Positions 54,135 to 63,547 of a DNA stretch of 64,000 bases are shown one piece after another. The notes under the pieces were generated by a model. That model was not told the DNA's origin. It worked only from the letters and a program-made list of their open reading frames with translations, and did not search any database. The stretch covers positions 1 through 64,000 of the forward strand of contig JAJPHC010000032.1 in NCBI GenBank assembly GCA_021325515.1, in the 5' to 3' direction. The stretch comes from Acidobacteriota bacterium (GTDB lineage Bacteria > Acidobacteriota > Thermoanaerobaculia > Gp7-AA8). Numbering within the stretch: the first letter of the stretch is position 1; the number at the start of each line of letters is the position of its first letter. A program made the position numbers and the translations under genes.

Positions 54135-54731
54135 ATGACCAAACTCCACCTCGGCTGCGGCCCACAGATTCTTCCCGGATGGGTGAACATCGACAACCAG
54201 AAGTATCCCGGTGTCGATCGCGTACTCGATGTCACGAAGAAGCTGCCGTACGACAACGTGCAGTACATCTTCGCCGAGCATTTCATCGAGCACATCGCCT
54301 ATCCCTCTGCGATCAACCTTCTGAAGCAATGCAGGAAGGCGCTGCGCGATGACGGTGTGCTTCGCCTGTCGACACCGAATCTCGACTGGGTATGGGTGAC
54401 GCACTATCGCCTCGACGCGACGGAACCCGACGCGGCTGCGGCCTGTTTCTATTTGAATCGCGCATTCCGCGGATGGGGACATCAGTTCCTCTACAACGAG
54501 ACGACGCTCAAGGCGACGCTGGCGGAAGCTGGATTCTCGACGTTCAAGCGCGTGGAGTACGGCGAGAGCGAGCATGCGGAACTGCGCGGGCTCGAGCGGC
54601 ATGAGAAGTCACCCGATTACGGGCCGCTCTCGCACATTCTCATCATCGAAGCGAGCGGCCGCGGAGGGCGCTCGCCGGAGTACGCCGCCACGCCGAAGTC
54701 GGAGTTTCTGCGCGATATCGGCGTGGTGTAA
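54135..54731 (+). CDS. SAM-dependent methyltransferase (type 11)
   Basis: 198 residues. The start KLHLGCGPQILPGWVNIDNQ is the SAM motif of the small 'HLGCG' methyltransferases often found in glycan clusters; the later FAEHFIEHIAYP and LRKALRDDGVLRLSTPN-type motif (RKALRDDGVLRLSTPN) complete it. The substrate is unknown. No adjacent glycan genes, so the role is open. It ends just before a palindromic repeat. Confidence 0.87.
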   Translation: MTKLHLGCGPQILPGWVNIDNQKYPGVDRVLDVTKKLPYDNVQYIFAEHFIEHIAYPSAINLLKQCRKALRDDGVLRLSTPNLDWVWVTHYRLDATEPDAAAACFYLNRAFRGWGHQFLYNETTLKATLAEAGFSTFKRVEYGESEHAELRGLERHEKSPDYGPLSHILIIEASGRGGRSPEYAATPKSEFLRDIGVV

Positions 54732-54732
54732 C

Positions 54733-54799
54733 GATGTGGAGCGACAGGCGCCTCGCCTGCCGGCTCGGTGGACAGGCGAGGCGCCTGTCCCTCCACATC
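54733..54799. repeat. Palindromic repeat, CAGGCG family (copy 2)
   Basis: 29-base arms (54733-54761 and 54771-54799) with two mismatches and a 9-base loop; core GACAGGCGCCTCGCCTG. It lies between the convergent methyltransferase and ruvB genes and reaches the ruvB stop codon. Confidence 0.87.
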
Positions 54800-55823
54800 A
54801 GGAAAACAAATCGCTCTGTCTGCGCGTTGCACCCGGCTTGTAGCCGAGGTGCTCGTAGGCGATCGAACTGACGACGCGGCCGCGCGGAGTGCGCTGCAGA
54901 AAGCCGATCTGGATCAGGTAGGGCTCGTAGAGATCCTCGATCGTCCCGCGGTCTTCGGCGATCGACGACGCGAGCGCGTTGACGCCGACCGGGCCGCCGT
55001 GAAAGCGCTCGATGATCGTCGTCAGAATCTTGCGGTCGATCTCGTCGAGACCGTAATCATCGACCTCGAGCATCTGCAGAGCCTCGCGCGCGATGCTCAC
55101 ATCGACCGTTCCCTCGTGCTTCACCTCGGCGTAGTCCCGCACGCGGCGCAGCAGGCGGTTCGCGATGCGCGGCGTGCCGCGCGAGCGGCGCGCGATCTCC
55201 GTCGCGCCATCCGGATTGATCGGAATGTTGAGGATCTCCGCACTGCGCCGAACGATGATCGTCAGCGCTTCGACATCATAGAAGTCGAGGCGATGCACGA
55301 TGCCGAAGCGCGCGCGCAGCGGAGCGGTGAGCAGGCCGGCACGCGTCGTCGCACCCACCAGCGTGAAGCGCGGCAGCTCGACTTTCATCGTCCGCGCCGC
55401 GGGCCCCTGCCCGATCACGATGTCGACGTGAAAGTCTTCCATCGCGGAGTAGAGGACTTCTTCCACCTGTGCGGGAAGGCGGTGGATCTCGTCGATGAAC
55501 AGCGCTTCGCCTTCTTCGAGATTGGTGACGATCGCGACGAGATCGCCCGGGCGCTCGAGCGCCGGCCCGCTCGTCGTGCGGATGCGAGCATCCATCTCGT
55601 TGGCGATGATGTTGGCCAGCGTCGTCTTGCCGAGGCCGGGCGGGCCGAAGAGCAGCACATGATCGAGAACTTCGCCGCGCTTCCGCGCAGCCATGATCGA
55701 GATCTCGAGATTCGCCTTGATCTTCGCCTGGCCGATGTACTCGCGTAGAAATTTCGGCCGGAGCGAGAGCTCGGCTTGGGTGTCATCGAGCTCGGCGGTG
55801 GCGTCGAGGAGGCGGGAGTCCAT
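54798..55823 (-). CDS. ruvB: Holliday junction branch-migration ATPase RuvB
   Basis: 341 residues. AAA+ motor that drives RuvA-bound Holliday junctions. [11 protein letters not shown] near the start, Walker [14 protein letters not shown], Walker [11 protein letters not shown], sensor [19 protein letters not shown], and a C-terminal winged helix ([15 protein letters not shown]). The ATG at 55823 matches the family N-terminus; 55883 would add a poor leader. ruvA and ruvC are not adjacent. Confidence 0.96.
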   Translation of the reverse strand: MDSRLLDATAELDDTQAELSLRPKFLREYIGQAKIKANLEISIMAARKRGEVLDHVLLFGPPGLGKTTLANIIANEMDARIRTTSGPALERPGDLVAIVTNLEEGEALFIDEIHRLPAQVEEVLYSAMEDFHVDIVIGQGPAARTMKVELPRFTLVGATTRAGLLTAPLRARFGIVHRLDFYDVEALTIIVRRSAEILNIPINPDGATEIARRSRGTPRIANRLLRRVRDYAEVKHEGTVDVSIAREALQMLEVDDYGLDEIDRKILTTIIERFHGGPVGVNALASSIAEDRGTIEDLYEPYLIQIGFLQRTPRGRVVSSIAYEHLGYKPGATRRQSDLFS

Positions 55824-55830
55824 TGGGTGA

Positions 55831-55858
55831 AGTTTATCCTGAGCGCAGCGAGGGATCA
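55831..55858. repeat. 28-base dispersed repeat (copy 1)
   Basis: AGTTTATCCTGAGCGCAGCG plus AGGGATCA; 25 of 28 bases match a copy at 61996-62023. The inner ATCC ... GGAT can form a hairpin. It lies in the ruvB leader. Confidence 0.7.
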
Positions 55859-55902
55859 TGCAAGGCGCCGGGAGGCAGCTCAATCGCAGCGGGATAGCGC
55901 CG

Positions 55903-57582
55903 CTATACAGCCGCCACGTGCGATTCTCGCGGCGTCTTGGTTGACTCTCCGCTTCGCTCAGAGTGCTTTGCCGCAGGCAGCGTCACCGTGATCGTCGTCC
56001 CCACCCCTTCCTTCGACTCCACGTCGATGCGCCCGCCGTGATCCTGCACGATGCGATAGGAGATCGCCATCCCCAGTCCCGTTCCCGAGGGGAAGTTCGT
56101 GCGGAAGGGGGTGAAGAGGGCGCGGAGACCGGCGTCACTCATTCCATGCCCGCTGTCGGTGAACAGGATGTGGTACTGCCGCTCGTCCACGACCGTGCGG
56201 ACGGTGAGCGTTCCGCCGTGCGGCATCGCCTGGATCGCGTTGCGGGCGAGGTTCCAGAACACCTGGCGGATCTGGTCGGGATCGCCGTTGATGATGAACG
56301 ACGGCGGCACGATGTCGCGCTGCAGCGTATGGTTAGCCTGCACCTCGCTGGAGTTGGCGAGAAGATCGATCGTCTCGGCCAGCGTCCCGGCGATGTCGAA
56401 TTCCGCCGGCACGCGCTCCTGCGGCCTCACGAAGCGGAGGAACTCGGCGATGGACTTGTTGAGCCGCTCCGACTCCTTGAGAACGATCGACATCAGCCGC
56501 TGTTCCTGCGGAGAAAGCGACGCCGAGCTCTTGAGGACCTGCACCGAGCCGGCGATCGCCGCCAGCGGATTGCGGATCTCGTGCGCGATGCCGGCCGAGA
56601 GCTCGCCCACTGCCGCCATGCGGTCCTTGAGGCGCAGCTCCGACTCCAGTTTCTTCATCTCGGTGAGATCCTGAAAGATCAACGTGTAGCCGTAGGAGCC
56701 CCCTTCGATCGTCCTCAACGGCGTGAGCGCGTAGCCGATGCAGCGCACGCCCGCATTGACCGGGAAGTCTCCCTTCTCCCGCCGCACCACCGCGCCGCGC
56801 TTCAGTTCATCGCGCACCTGACTCCACTCCGCGGGATCGAAGAACGGCAGCTCGGTGATGTGATGCCCCACGACCGTGAGCGGCACCACCTGCAGAATCT
56901 GACACCCTGCGGGATTGACGAACGACACGGTGCCGTACTGCGTCAGCGTCATCAATCCGGACGGAATCGACTCGACGACATTCTGATTGACCGCCTGCAG
57001 CTCGAGCAGGTTTTGCCGGTTCGCATCCAGCTCCTCCGTCGTCTTCTGCAGTTTCTCGGCGATGTAGGAGGTGAGCAGCGCGGTCGCGTAGAAGCCGGCG
57101 AAGTTCGTCGCCATGTTCAGGTAGAGGCGCGAGGAGGTCCACGGCGTCGGGACGAACCACGACTGCTCGGGCAGCGGCAGCAGGTTGTAGTACATCAGAT
57201 CGCCGAGGACGCCGTAGAGAATCACCGCACCCGAGGCGGCGAGAATGCCGCCGCGCCGCTGCAGGAGCATCGACGCGGTGATGATCGACACGAGGTAGAG
57301 AAACGAGAACGGCGAGTCGAGGCCGCCGGTGAAATAGACCAGGAACGTTTCGACGACGAGATCGCCGCCGATCTGAATCATCAGAATCGTCCGCCGCGAG
57401 TGGATGACCTGCGCCAGCCCGATGTAGATCAGAGTCAGCGCGTAGGTCAGCCCCGCCGTGACGTAGACGTAGTTGATCGGCAGGAACTGCGCGACCGTGT
57501 ACTGGATGATGAGCGAACCGATCAGCAGCGTCGTGACGACGACGACACGAACTGCGATCAGGTTGCGGGCATCAGGGTGCAT
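55903..57582 (-). CDS. pilS: PilS-like sensor histidine kinase
   Basis: 559 residues. Six hydrophobic helices (about 10-175), a PAS domain (about 215-325), HisKA with the phospho-His in [16 protein letters not shown], and HATPase_c ([32 protein letters not shown]). This is the PilS/NtrB layout; PilS controls pilin expression through PilR and sigma-54. Its position after pilB-pilT-pilC supports the name. pilR is not in the window: the next gene is ruvB. Confidence 0.87.
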   Translation of the reverse strand: MHPDARNLIAVRVVVVTTLLIGSLIIQYTVAQFLPINYVYVTAGLTYALTLIYIGLAQVIHSRRTILMIQIGGDLVVETFLVYFTGGLDSPFSFLYLVSIITASMLLQRRGGILAASGAVILYGVLGDLMYYNLLPLPEQSWFVPTPWTSSRLYLNMATNFAGFYATALLTSYIAEKLQKTTEELDANRQNLLELQAVNQNVVESIPSGLMTLTQYGTVSFVNPAGCQILQVVPLTVVGHHITELPFFDPAEWSQVRDELKRGAVVRREKGDFPVNAGVRCIGYALTPLRTIEGGSYGYTLIFQDLTEMKKLESELRLKDRMAAVGELSAGIAHEIRNPLAAIAGSVQVLKSSASLSPQEQRLMSIVLKESERLNKSIAEFLRFVRPQERVPAEFDIAGTLAETIDLLANSSEVQANHTLQRDIVPPSFIINGDPDQIRQVFWNLARNAIQAMPHGGTLTVRTVVDERQYHILFTDSGHGMSDAGLRALFTPFRTNFPSGTGLGMAISYRIVQDHGGRIDVESKEGVGTTITVTLPAAKHSERSGESTKTPRESHVAAV

Positions 57583-57589
57583 GGCGGCT

Positions 57590-57716
57590 GTGATGAGTGA
57601 CGAGTGACAAGTGACGAGTGATGAGTGACCACGGAATCACCCGTTACTCATCACTCATCACTCGTCACTCATCACTCGTCACTCATCACTCGTCACTCAT
57701 CACTCGTCACTCACCC
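57590..57716. repeat. Inverted 14-bp minisatellite GTGATGAGTGACGA
   Basis: Right side: TCACTCATCACTCG repeated about four times with period 14. Left side (about 57590-57628): inverse words GAGTGACGAGTGA. Together they fold as a stem-loop between pilC and pilS. Confidence 0.88.
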
Positions 57717-57718
57717 GA

Positions 57719-58921
57719 CTATCCAACCTGTCCGATGAGGGCGAACATCGGCATGTACATCGCGATGACGATGCCGCCGATGGCGACGCCGAGGAACGCG
57801 ATCAGGACCGGCTCGAGGAGTTTCATCAGGCCGGCGACCGCGGTGTCGACTTCATCTTCGTAGAAGTCGGCGATCTTCGACAGCATCGTATCGAGCGCAC
57901 CGGTCTGCTCGCCGACCGCGATCATCTGGATGACCATGGAGGGGAACACATCCGTGTCGCCCAGCGGCTCGCTGATCGTCTTACCTTCTTCGACCGACTT
58001 GCGCGTCGCCATGATGGCGTCTTCGACGATCGCATTGCCCGCCGTCTTCGCCGTGATCGTGAGACCGTCGAGGATGGGAACGCCCGACGCCGTCAGCGTC
58101 GACAGCGTGCGGCAGAAGCGCGCGACCGCGATCTTGCGCATCAGCATGCCGACGATCGGCGCCTTCAGAATGAGTCCGTCGAGAACGCGGCGGCCCTTCT
58201 CCGTCTCGTGATAGCGCCGCAACGCGTAGATCACCGTGGCGATCGTGCCGCCGATCAGCCACCAGAAATCTCCGATGAAGTGCGAGAGCTTGATGACGAT
58301 GACGGTCGGCATCGGCAGTTCGGCGCCGAGGCCGGCGAACAGCGATGCGAAGACGGGGATGACCTTCCAGAGAATGACGGTGACGACGATGCAGGCGATG
58401 GAGATGACGGCGACCGGATAGATCATCGCCGACTTGACCTGCGAGTTCAGCTTGACGGCCTTTTCGATGTACTGCGCGAGACGCTGCAGAATCGTATCGA
58501 GAATACCGCCCGCCTCACCTGCGGCGACCATGTTCGTGAAGAGATCGCTGAAGATCTTCGGATGCTTGCGCATCGAGTCGGCGAGATTCGAGCCCGACTC
58601 GACATCCTGCCGGATCTGGATGAGCGCGCGCTTGAAGGTCTTGTTCTCCTGCTGCGTCGCGAGAATCTCGAGGCACTGCACGAGCGGCAGACCGGCGTCG
58701 ATCATGACGGAGAACTGACGCGTGAAGATCGCGATCAGCTGCGGAGGAACGCTGCCGCCGAATTTCGGGATGGCGAGCTCTTTGCCCTTCTCCTTGACCG
58801 CCGTGACGACGACCTGCTGACGCCGCATCATCGCGATGACGGCATCTTTGGACTCAGCGACCAGCACACCCTGCTGGACCTGTCCGTTCCGTGCGGTTCC
58901 CTTCCATTCGAATGTCGGCAT
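57719..58921 (-). CDS. pilC: Type IV pilus inner-membrane platform protein PilC
   Basis: 400 residues of the GspF/PilC family: two T2SSF domains with conserved QFSVMIDAGLPLVQCLEIL and FCRTLSTLTASGVPILDGL, and three membrane helices ending in IGGIVIAMYMPMFALIGQVG. It forms the cytoplasmic-membrane base that the PilB and PilT motors act on. Confidence 0.95.
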   Translation of the reverse strand: MPTFEWKGTARNGQVQQGVLVAESKDAVIAMMRRQQVVVTAVKEKGKELAIPKFGGSVPPQLIAIFTRQFSVMIDAGLPLVQCLEILATQQENKTFKRALIQIRQDVESGSNLADSMRKHPKIFSDLFTNMVAAGEAGGILDTILQRLAQYIEKAVKLNSQVKSAMIYPVAVISIACIVVTVILWKVIPVFASLFAGLGAELPMPTVIVIKLSHFIGDFWWLIGGTIATVIYALRRYHETEKGRRVLDGLILKAPIVGMLMRKIAVARFCRTLSTLTASGVPILDGLTITAKTAGNAIVEDAIMATRKSVEEGKTISEPLGDTDVFPSMVIQMIAVGEQTGALDTMLSKIADFYEDEVDTAVAGLMKLLEPVLIAFLGVAIGGIVIAMYMPMFALIGQVG

Positions 58922-58936
58922 GTTCCCTCCCTAAAG

Positions 58937-58985
58937 TTTACGCCGGGCACCGCGACTCGTCAGATGCGGCTTCGCCCGGCATAAA
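58937..58985. repeat. Inverted repeat between pilT and pilC
   Basis: 12-bp arms TTTACGCCGGGC / GCCCGGCATAAA with one mismatch and a 25-base loop in the pilT-pilC gap. It could weaken transcription from pilT into pilC. Confidence 0.65.
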
Positions 58986-58996
58986 TTTCAAAACCC

Positions 58997-60127
58997 CTAC
59001 GCCGGCCGCGGCCGTGCGGCCTGAGCCTGTGCCGGTGTCCCCTGCGGGAAAATCGCACCAGCACCACGTGAAATCATCTCCTGCAGCTCGTCCGGATTCG
59101 ACGACCGCGACAGCGCGATCTGCAGCGTGATCAGTTTCTTGAAGTAGAGCGTCGCCAGCGACTGATTGAACGTCTGCATCCCGTACTTCGACTGGCCCGT
59201 CTGCATCATCGAGTAGATCTGATGCACCTTGTCCTCGCGGATCAGGTTGCGGATTGCAGCATTCGGAACGAGGATCTCCATCGCCATCACACGCCCCTTG
59301 CCGTTGGCTTTGGGCAGCAGCGTCTGGCAGAGGATACCTTCGAGCACGAACGACAATTGCGCGCGGATCTGCGGCTGCTGGTGCGACGGGAAGACGTCGA
59401 CGATACGGTTGATCGTCTGGGCCGCGGAGTTCGTGTGCAGCGTGCCGAACGTCAAGTGGCCCGTCTCCGCGATGCGCAGAGCCGACTCGATCGTCTCCAG
59501 GTCGCGCATCTCACCGATGAGCACGACGTCAGGATCCTGGCGCAGCGCGCTCTTGAGCGAGTTCGCAAAGGAGTGCGTGTCGGCATGCAGCTCGCGCTGA
59601 TTGACGATGCAGTTCTTGTGTTGATGGAGGAACTCGACCGGATCCTCGATCGTGATGATGTGCTCATGCCGCTCACGGTTGATCTTGTCGATCATCGCGG
59701 CGAGCGTCGTCGATTTGCCCGAGCCGGTCGGGCCGGTGACGAGCACGAGTCCGCGCGGCTTGTTGCAGATCTCTTCCACGACCTGCGGCAGACCGAGCTC
59801 CTTGAAACCGAGGATCTCGTAAGGGATCTGGCGGTAGACGGCAGCCGTCGCACCGCGCTGATTGAAGATGTTCGCGCGGAAGCGCGCGAGCCCCTTGATG
59901 CCGAACGAGATGTCGAGCTCGAGGTTTTCTTCGAAGCGGTGCTTCTGGGCGTCGGTCAGCACGGAGTAGGCGAGCTGCTTGGTCTCCGGTGCCGCGAGCG
60001 GCGGCATGTCGAGCGGAACCAGCTTGCCGTCGATGCGAATCTGAGGAGGTGAGTTCGTCGTGACGTGAAGGTCGGAGCCACCACGCTCAACCATCGTCTT
60101 GAGAAGCTGATGAAGTGTGACGGCCAT
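58997..60127 (-). CDS. pilT: Type IV pilus retraction ATPase PilT
   Basis: 376 residues. Walker A TGPTGSGKSTTLAAMID, Asp box and Walker B VLIGEMRDLETIESAL, His box TFGTLHTNSAAQTINR. PilT disassembles pilin for twitching. The ATG at 60127 (AVTLHQLLKTMVERGGSD) follows GGAGAAAGAAC; the C-terminal Pro/Ala/Gln-rich tail is not conserved. Confidence 0.96.
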   Translation of the reverse strand: MAVTLHQLLKTMVERGGSDLHVTTNSPPQIRIDGKLVPLDMPPLAAPETKQLAYSVLTDAQKHRFEENLELDISFGIKGLARFRANIFNQRGATAAVYRQIPYEILGFKELGLPQVVEEICNKPRGLVLVTGPTGSGKSTTLAAMIDKINRERHEHIITIEDPVEFLHQHKNCIVNQRELHADTHSFANSLKSALRQDPDVVLIGEMRDLETIESALRIAETGHLTFGTLHTNSAAQTINRIVDVFPSHQQPQIRAQLSFVLEGILCQTLLPKANGKGRVMAMEILVPNAAIRNLIREDKVHQIYSMMQTGQSKYGMQTFNQSLATLYFKKLITLQIALSRSSNPDELQEMISRGAGAIFPQGTPAQAQAARPRPA

Positions 60128-60138
60128 GTTCTTTCTCC

Positions 60139-60205
60139 GTGTACGACAGGCGCCCTCGCCTGTCACTCCTGCTCGACCGGACAGGCGAGGGCGCCTGTCC
60201 TACAC
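60139..60205. repeat. Palindromic repeat, CAGGCG family (copy 3)
   Basis: 26-bp arms (60139-60164 and 60180-60205) with one mismatch and a 15-base loop between pilB and pilT. Core identical to copies at 47648 and 54733. Confidence 0.88.
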
Positions 60206-60206
60206 C

Positions 60207-61922
60207 CTACAACACCGTTTCGCGAACGACTTCTTCGATGGTGGTAATACCGTCTTTGATTTTAATCAATCCGCTGCGGCGGAGGCTGATCATCCCGATC
60301 TCCGCCGCTTTCTTCTTGATGTCGATGGCCGTGCCGCCGGAGAGGATGAGCTCGCGAATCTCGTCGTCGATGCCCATCACTTCGATCAGGCCCACGCGCC
60401 CCTTGTAGCCGGTGTTGTTGCACTTCTCACAACCTCGGCCCTTGAAGACCTGAAAGGTACCGACTTCTTCTTTCTTGTAGCCGATGTTCATCAGCGCCTG
60501 CGGCTGGACGTCGACAGGCTCCTTGCAGTTCGAACAGATGCGGCGTGCGAGCCGCTGCGCGGCGATGAGCTGCACCGACGTGGCGACCAGAAACGGCTCG
60601 ATTCCCATGTTCATCAGACGATTGATCGTCGACGGCGCGTCGTTCGTGTGCAGCGTCGAGAGGACGAGATGTCCGGTGAGCGCCGCCTTGATCGCGATCT
60701 CCGCCGTTTCGAAGTCGCGGATCTCGCCGACGAGGATGATGTTCGGATCCTGCCGGAGAAAGGAGCGCAGCGTCGCCGCGAAGTTCAGGCCGATCGACTC
60801 CTTCATCTGCACCTGATTGATGCCCGGCAGGTTGAACTCGACCGGATCCTCCGCGGTCATGATGTTCACTTCCGGCGAGTTCACCTTCGCGAGTGCGGAG
60901 TAGAGCGTGTTCGTCTTCCCCGATCCCGTCGGACCGGTGACGAGCACCATGCCCCACGGCTTGAAGATCGCCTCCTCGAACTTCGCGAGCGACTCCGGCT
61001 CGAAGCCGAGCTTCGTCATGTCGAGGCGGAGGTTGTCCTTGTCGAGCAGACGAAGGACGATCTTCTCTCCGAACAGCGTCGGCAGAATCGAGACGCGGAA
61101 GTCGAGCTCTTTGTTCTTGTCCTCGAGCTTCATCTTCAGCTTGATGCGTCCGTCCTGCGGGAGGCGCTTCTCGGAGATGTCGAGCTTCGACAGAATCTTC
61201 ATGCGCGAGGTGATCGCGTCCCTCAGTTTGAAGGGAGGATTCATGATCTCGTACAGGATGCCGTCGATGCGGAACCGTACGCGATACTCCTTCTCGTACG
61301 GCTCGATGTGAATGTCGGATGCGCCGCGCTTGATCGCGTCGGTGAGAATGAGGTTGCACAGTTTGACGACGGGCGCTTCTTCCGCCGAATCGGCGAGCGC
61401 GTTGACGTCGAGCTCTTCCTCTTCCTCGAGGACCTCCAGGTCCGCATTCTCCTGCGTCTGAAGATCTTCCATGACCTTCTTCAGCTCGAGCGAGGAGGTC
61501 GTTCCGTAGTAGTTGTCGATCGCGGCCTTGATGCCGAGCTCGGAGGCGACGACAGGCTCGACGTTGTAGCCCGTCATGAACTTGATGTCGTCCATGGCGA
61601 ACACGTTCGTCGGATCCGCCATCGCGATCGTGATCGTCGCGCCGGTCTTGTTGACGGGAAGGATGTTGTACTTCCGCGCGACGTCACCGGAGATCAGCTT
61701 GATGACGCTGGCGTCGATCTCGAAGTGCTGGAGATTGATGGAAGGCACTCCGAACTGCTGCGACAAGCACTCGGTAATGTCCTCCTCGGACACGAACCCG
61801 AGCTTGATGAGCGTCTCACCGAGCTTTCCGCCCGTCTCTTTCTGGACGCGCAGGGCCTCTTTGAGCTGATCCTGCGAGATCAGATTCGCCTTCGTCAGCA
61901 ACTCACCCAGCCGAACGCTCAT
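60207..61922 (-). CDS. pilB: Type IV pilus extension ATPase PilB
   Basis: 571 residues. N-terminal T2SSE_N domain (LGELLTKANLISQDQLKEAL), Walker A VTGPTGSGKTNTLYSAL, Walker B ILVGEIRDFETAEIA, and the tetra-Cys zinc motif CSNCKEP ... CEKCNNTGY. PilB powers pilin assembly. First gene of the pil cluster on this strand; 178 bases before it hold a 28-base repeat and an inverted repeat (ATCCCGAG / CTCGGGAT, 62001 and 62042). Confidence 0.96.
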   Translation of the reverse strand: MSVRLGELLTKANLISQDQLKEALRVQKETGGKLGETLIKLGFVSEEDITECLSQQFGVPSINLQHFEIDASVIKLISGDVARKYNILPVNKTGATITIAMADPTNVFAMDDIKFMTGYNVEPVVASELGIKAAIDNYYGTTSSLELKKVMEDLQTQENADLEVLEEEEELDVNALADSAEEAPVVKLCNLILTDAIKRGASDIHIEPYEKEYRVRFRIDGILYEIMNPPFKLRDAITSRMKILSKLDISEKRLPQDGRIKLKMKLEDKNKELDFRVSILPTLFGEKIVLRLLDKDNLRLDMTKLGFEPESLAKFEEAIFKPWGMVLVTGPTGSGKTNTLYSALAKVNSPEVNIMTAEDPVEFNLPGINQVQMKESIGLNFAATLRSFLRQDPNIILVGEIRDFETAEIAIKAALTGHLVLSTLHTNDAPSTINRLMNMGIEPFLVATSVQLIAAQRLARRICSNCKEPVDVQPQALMNIGYKKEEVGTFQVFKGRGCEKCNNTGYKGRVGLIEVMGIDDEIRELILSGGTAIDIKKKAAEIGMISLRRSGLIKIKDGITTIEEVVRETVL

Positions 61923-61995
61923 AGACCGCCGTGACTCTCCCCTGCCATCAGTGCTCGACCGGCCGCAACCGCTCCGAAGTATCTGAACACGTCAC

Positions 61996-62023
61996 AGTTT
62001 ATCCCGAGCAGAGCGAGGGATCA
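61996..62023. repeat. 28-base dispersed repeat (copy 2)
   Basis: AGTTTATCCCGAGCAGAGCG plus AGGGATCA, matching 25 of 28 bases of the copy at 55831-55858. It lies in the pilB-waaC gap. Confidence 0.7.
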
Positions 62024-62100
62024 GCGGCGCAGCCAGACCGTCTCGGGATGAACTGAGATTCTACCGATCGGGCGAGTTTACTCTCCGCGTGAAACAGCCG

Positions 62101-63039
62101 TCAAACCAGGTTTATTTTGACTGTCTGCGCAACTTCGTCGACGGTCATCGTCTCCATGGAGGAGGCGGTGACGCAACGATCGAGCTGCCCGTACGGACCG
62201 TTCCGGCGAAGACTCGTCGGGCCGTAAAGTCCGACGACCGGGGTGCCGAGCGCTGCCGCAAGGTGCAACGGGCCGGTGTCGCCGCCGATCACGAGCCGCG
62301 CATCGCGAAGAATCGCGGCGAGCTCGCGCAGAGTCGTCGGCGGTGCGAGCTCCAGCCCGGTGCGCTCGGCGAGCTCGCGCTCGTTCGGACCCCACACCGC
62401 GACCGCCGTCTCCCCGATCCGGCGCATCAACTCGCCGTATCGCTCCGGCGGCCAGATCTTGTTCGCCTTCCCCGCGCCGGGCAGCACGACGATGCGACGC
62501 CCGCATCCGCTGCCTTTCGCGAATTTCGAGAAGTCGGCTCGCGGCATCGCCAGCTCGCGCCCCGCGACCACCGACGCAAGCTGCATGTTCCACTCGACGA
62601 CGTGGCGCGTCTGATCGACGCCGGCGTGGCGATTGAGCAGCATCGCCGCAGGCTTCTCGCGAATCGCATCGCGATCGAAGCCGAATCGCGCCGGCGCTCC
62701 CGACATCCGCGCAACCAGCGCCGATTTGATCAGTCCCTGAAAATCGACCGCGATGTCATGGCCGCGAAGATTCCTGATGAAGATGCGGATGTCGTTGCGC
62801 GACGAGAAGAGTGAACGTCCCCACTTGCGCATCGAGGCGCGGATCGCGCGAACGCCCGTGACGATCTCGACCAGCTCTGCGTAAGGACGCTCGACGGCCC
62901 ACGAGATCTCCGCGCCGAGCGCGTCGCGCAGCGCGACGACCGCGGGAATCGTGTGCACGACGTCGCCGAGGGCGGAGAGACGAACGACGAGAATGGTTTT
63001 GGGGTCACGCGGGCTCGCGGGTACGCGGGTTCGCGTCAT
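62101..63039 (-). CDS. Heptosyltransferase (WaaC/RfaF-type, GT9)
   Basis: 312 residues. GT9 fold: [59 protein letters not shown] and [26 protein letters not shown]. It adds heptose to Kdo2-lipid A or heptosyl LPS. The N-terminal [11 protein letters not shown] is encoded by a 9-base CGCGGG word repeat (about 63002-63035) and is probably not part of the fold. ATGA overlap with rfaE2 at 63036-63039. Confidence 0.92.
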   Translation of the reverse strand: MTRTRVPASPRDPKTILVVRLSALGDVVHTIPAVVALRDALGAEISWAVERPYAELVEIVTGVRAIRASMRKWGRSLFSSRNDIRIFIRNLRGHDIAVDFQGLIKSALVARMSGAPARFGFDRDAIREKPAAMLLNRHAGVDQTRHVVEWNMQLASVVAGRELAMPRADFSKFAKGSGCGRRIVVLPGAGKANKIWPPERYGELMRRIGETAVAVWGPNERELAERTGLELAPPTTLRELAAILRDARLVIGGDTGPLHLAAALGTPVVGLYGPTSLRRNGPYGQLDRCVTASSMETMTVDEVAQTVKINLV

Positions 63040-63512
63040 CCCTCGTCCTTCATCCGTTTCAGCATCTCCGTCGTCGAGTGGTCTTTCGGATCACCGACGA
63101 TGATGACGCGGCCTCCGTACGATTTCACGATCTCCGCTTCGGGGACGGAGTCGCTGGTGTAGTCGGTTCCCTTCGCCTGGAAATCAGGCTTGAGCACGCC
63201 GAGAAGGCGCGCCGGCGAGCGCTCATTGAAGATGATCACGTAGTCGACGGCGCGAATCGCGGCGATGAGCTCCGCGCGCTCACCGGCAGGCATCACGGGG
63301 CGCCCTTCCCCCTTCAGCTCGCGCACCGACGCATCGCCATTCACTCCCACCACCAGCACGTCGCCGGCGTCCTTCGCACCCTGCAGATAGCGAACGTGAC
63401 CGACGTGCAGCACGTCGAAGCAGCCATTGGCAAAGACGATCCTGCGTCCGGCCTTGCGCTCGTCGTCGAGTGCAGCGCTGAGTTGGGGTTCGGTGAGAAT
63501 CCTGGCGTTCAT
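63036..63512 (-). CDS. rfaE2: D-glycero-beta-D-manno-heptose 1-phosphate adenylyltransferase
   Basis: 158 residues. Nucleotidyltransferase motif [18 protein letters not shown] (HxGH), [15 protein letters not shown] and [19 protein letters not shown] (GTDY-type). Makes ADP-D-glycero-heptose from the kinase product of the next gene. It is separate from the kinase gene here, as in many non-enteric bacteria. Between them is a short GGGTGCTG repeat (63513-63547). Confidence 0.92.
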   Translation of the reverse strand: MNARILTEPQLSAALDDERKAGRRIVFANGCFDVLHVGHVRYLQGAKDAGDVLVVGVNGDASVRELKGEGRPVMPAGERAELIAAIRAVDYVIIFNERSPARLLGVLKPDFQAKGTDYTSDSVPEAEIVKSYGGRVIIVGDPKDHSTTEMLKRMKDEG

Positions 63513-63547
63513 ATTGATGGGTGCTGGGGTGCTGAGGTGCCAGCGCC

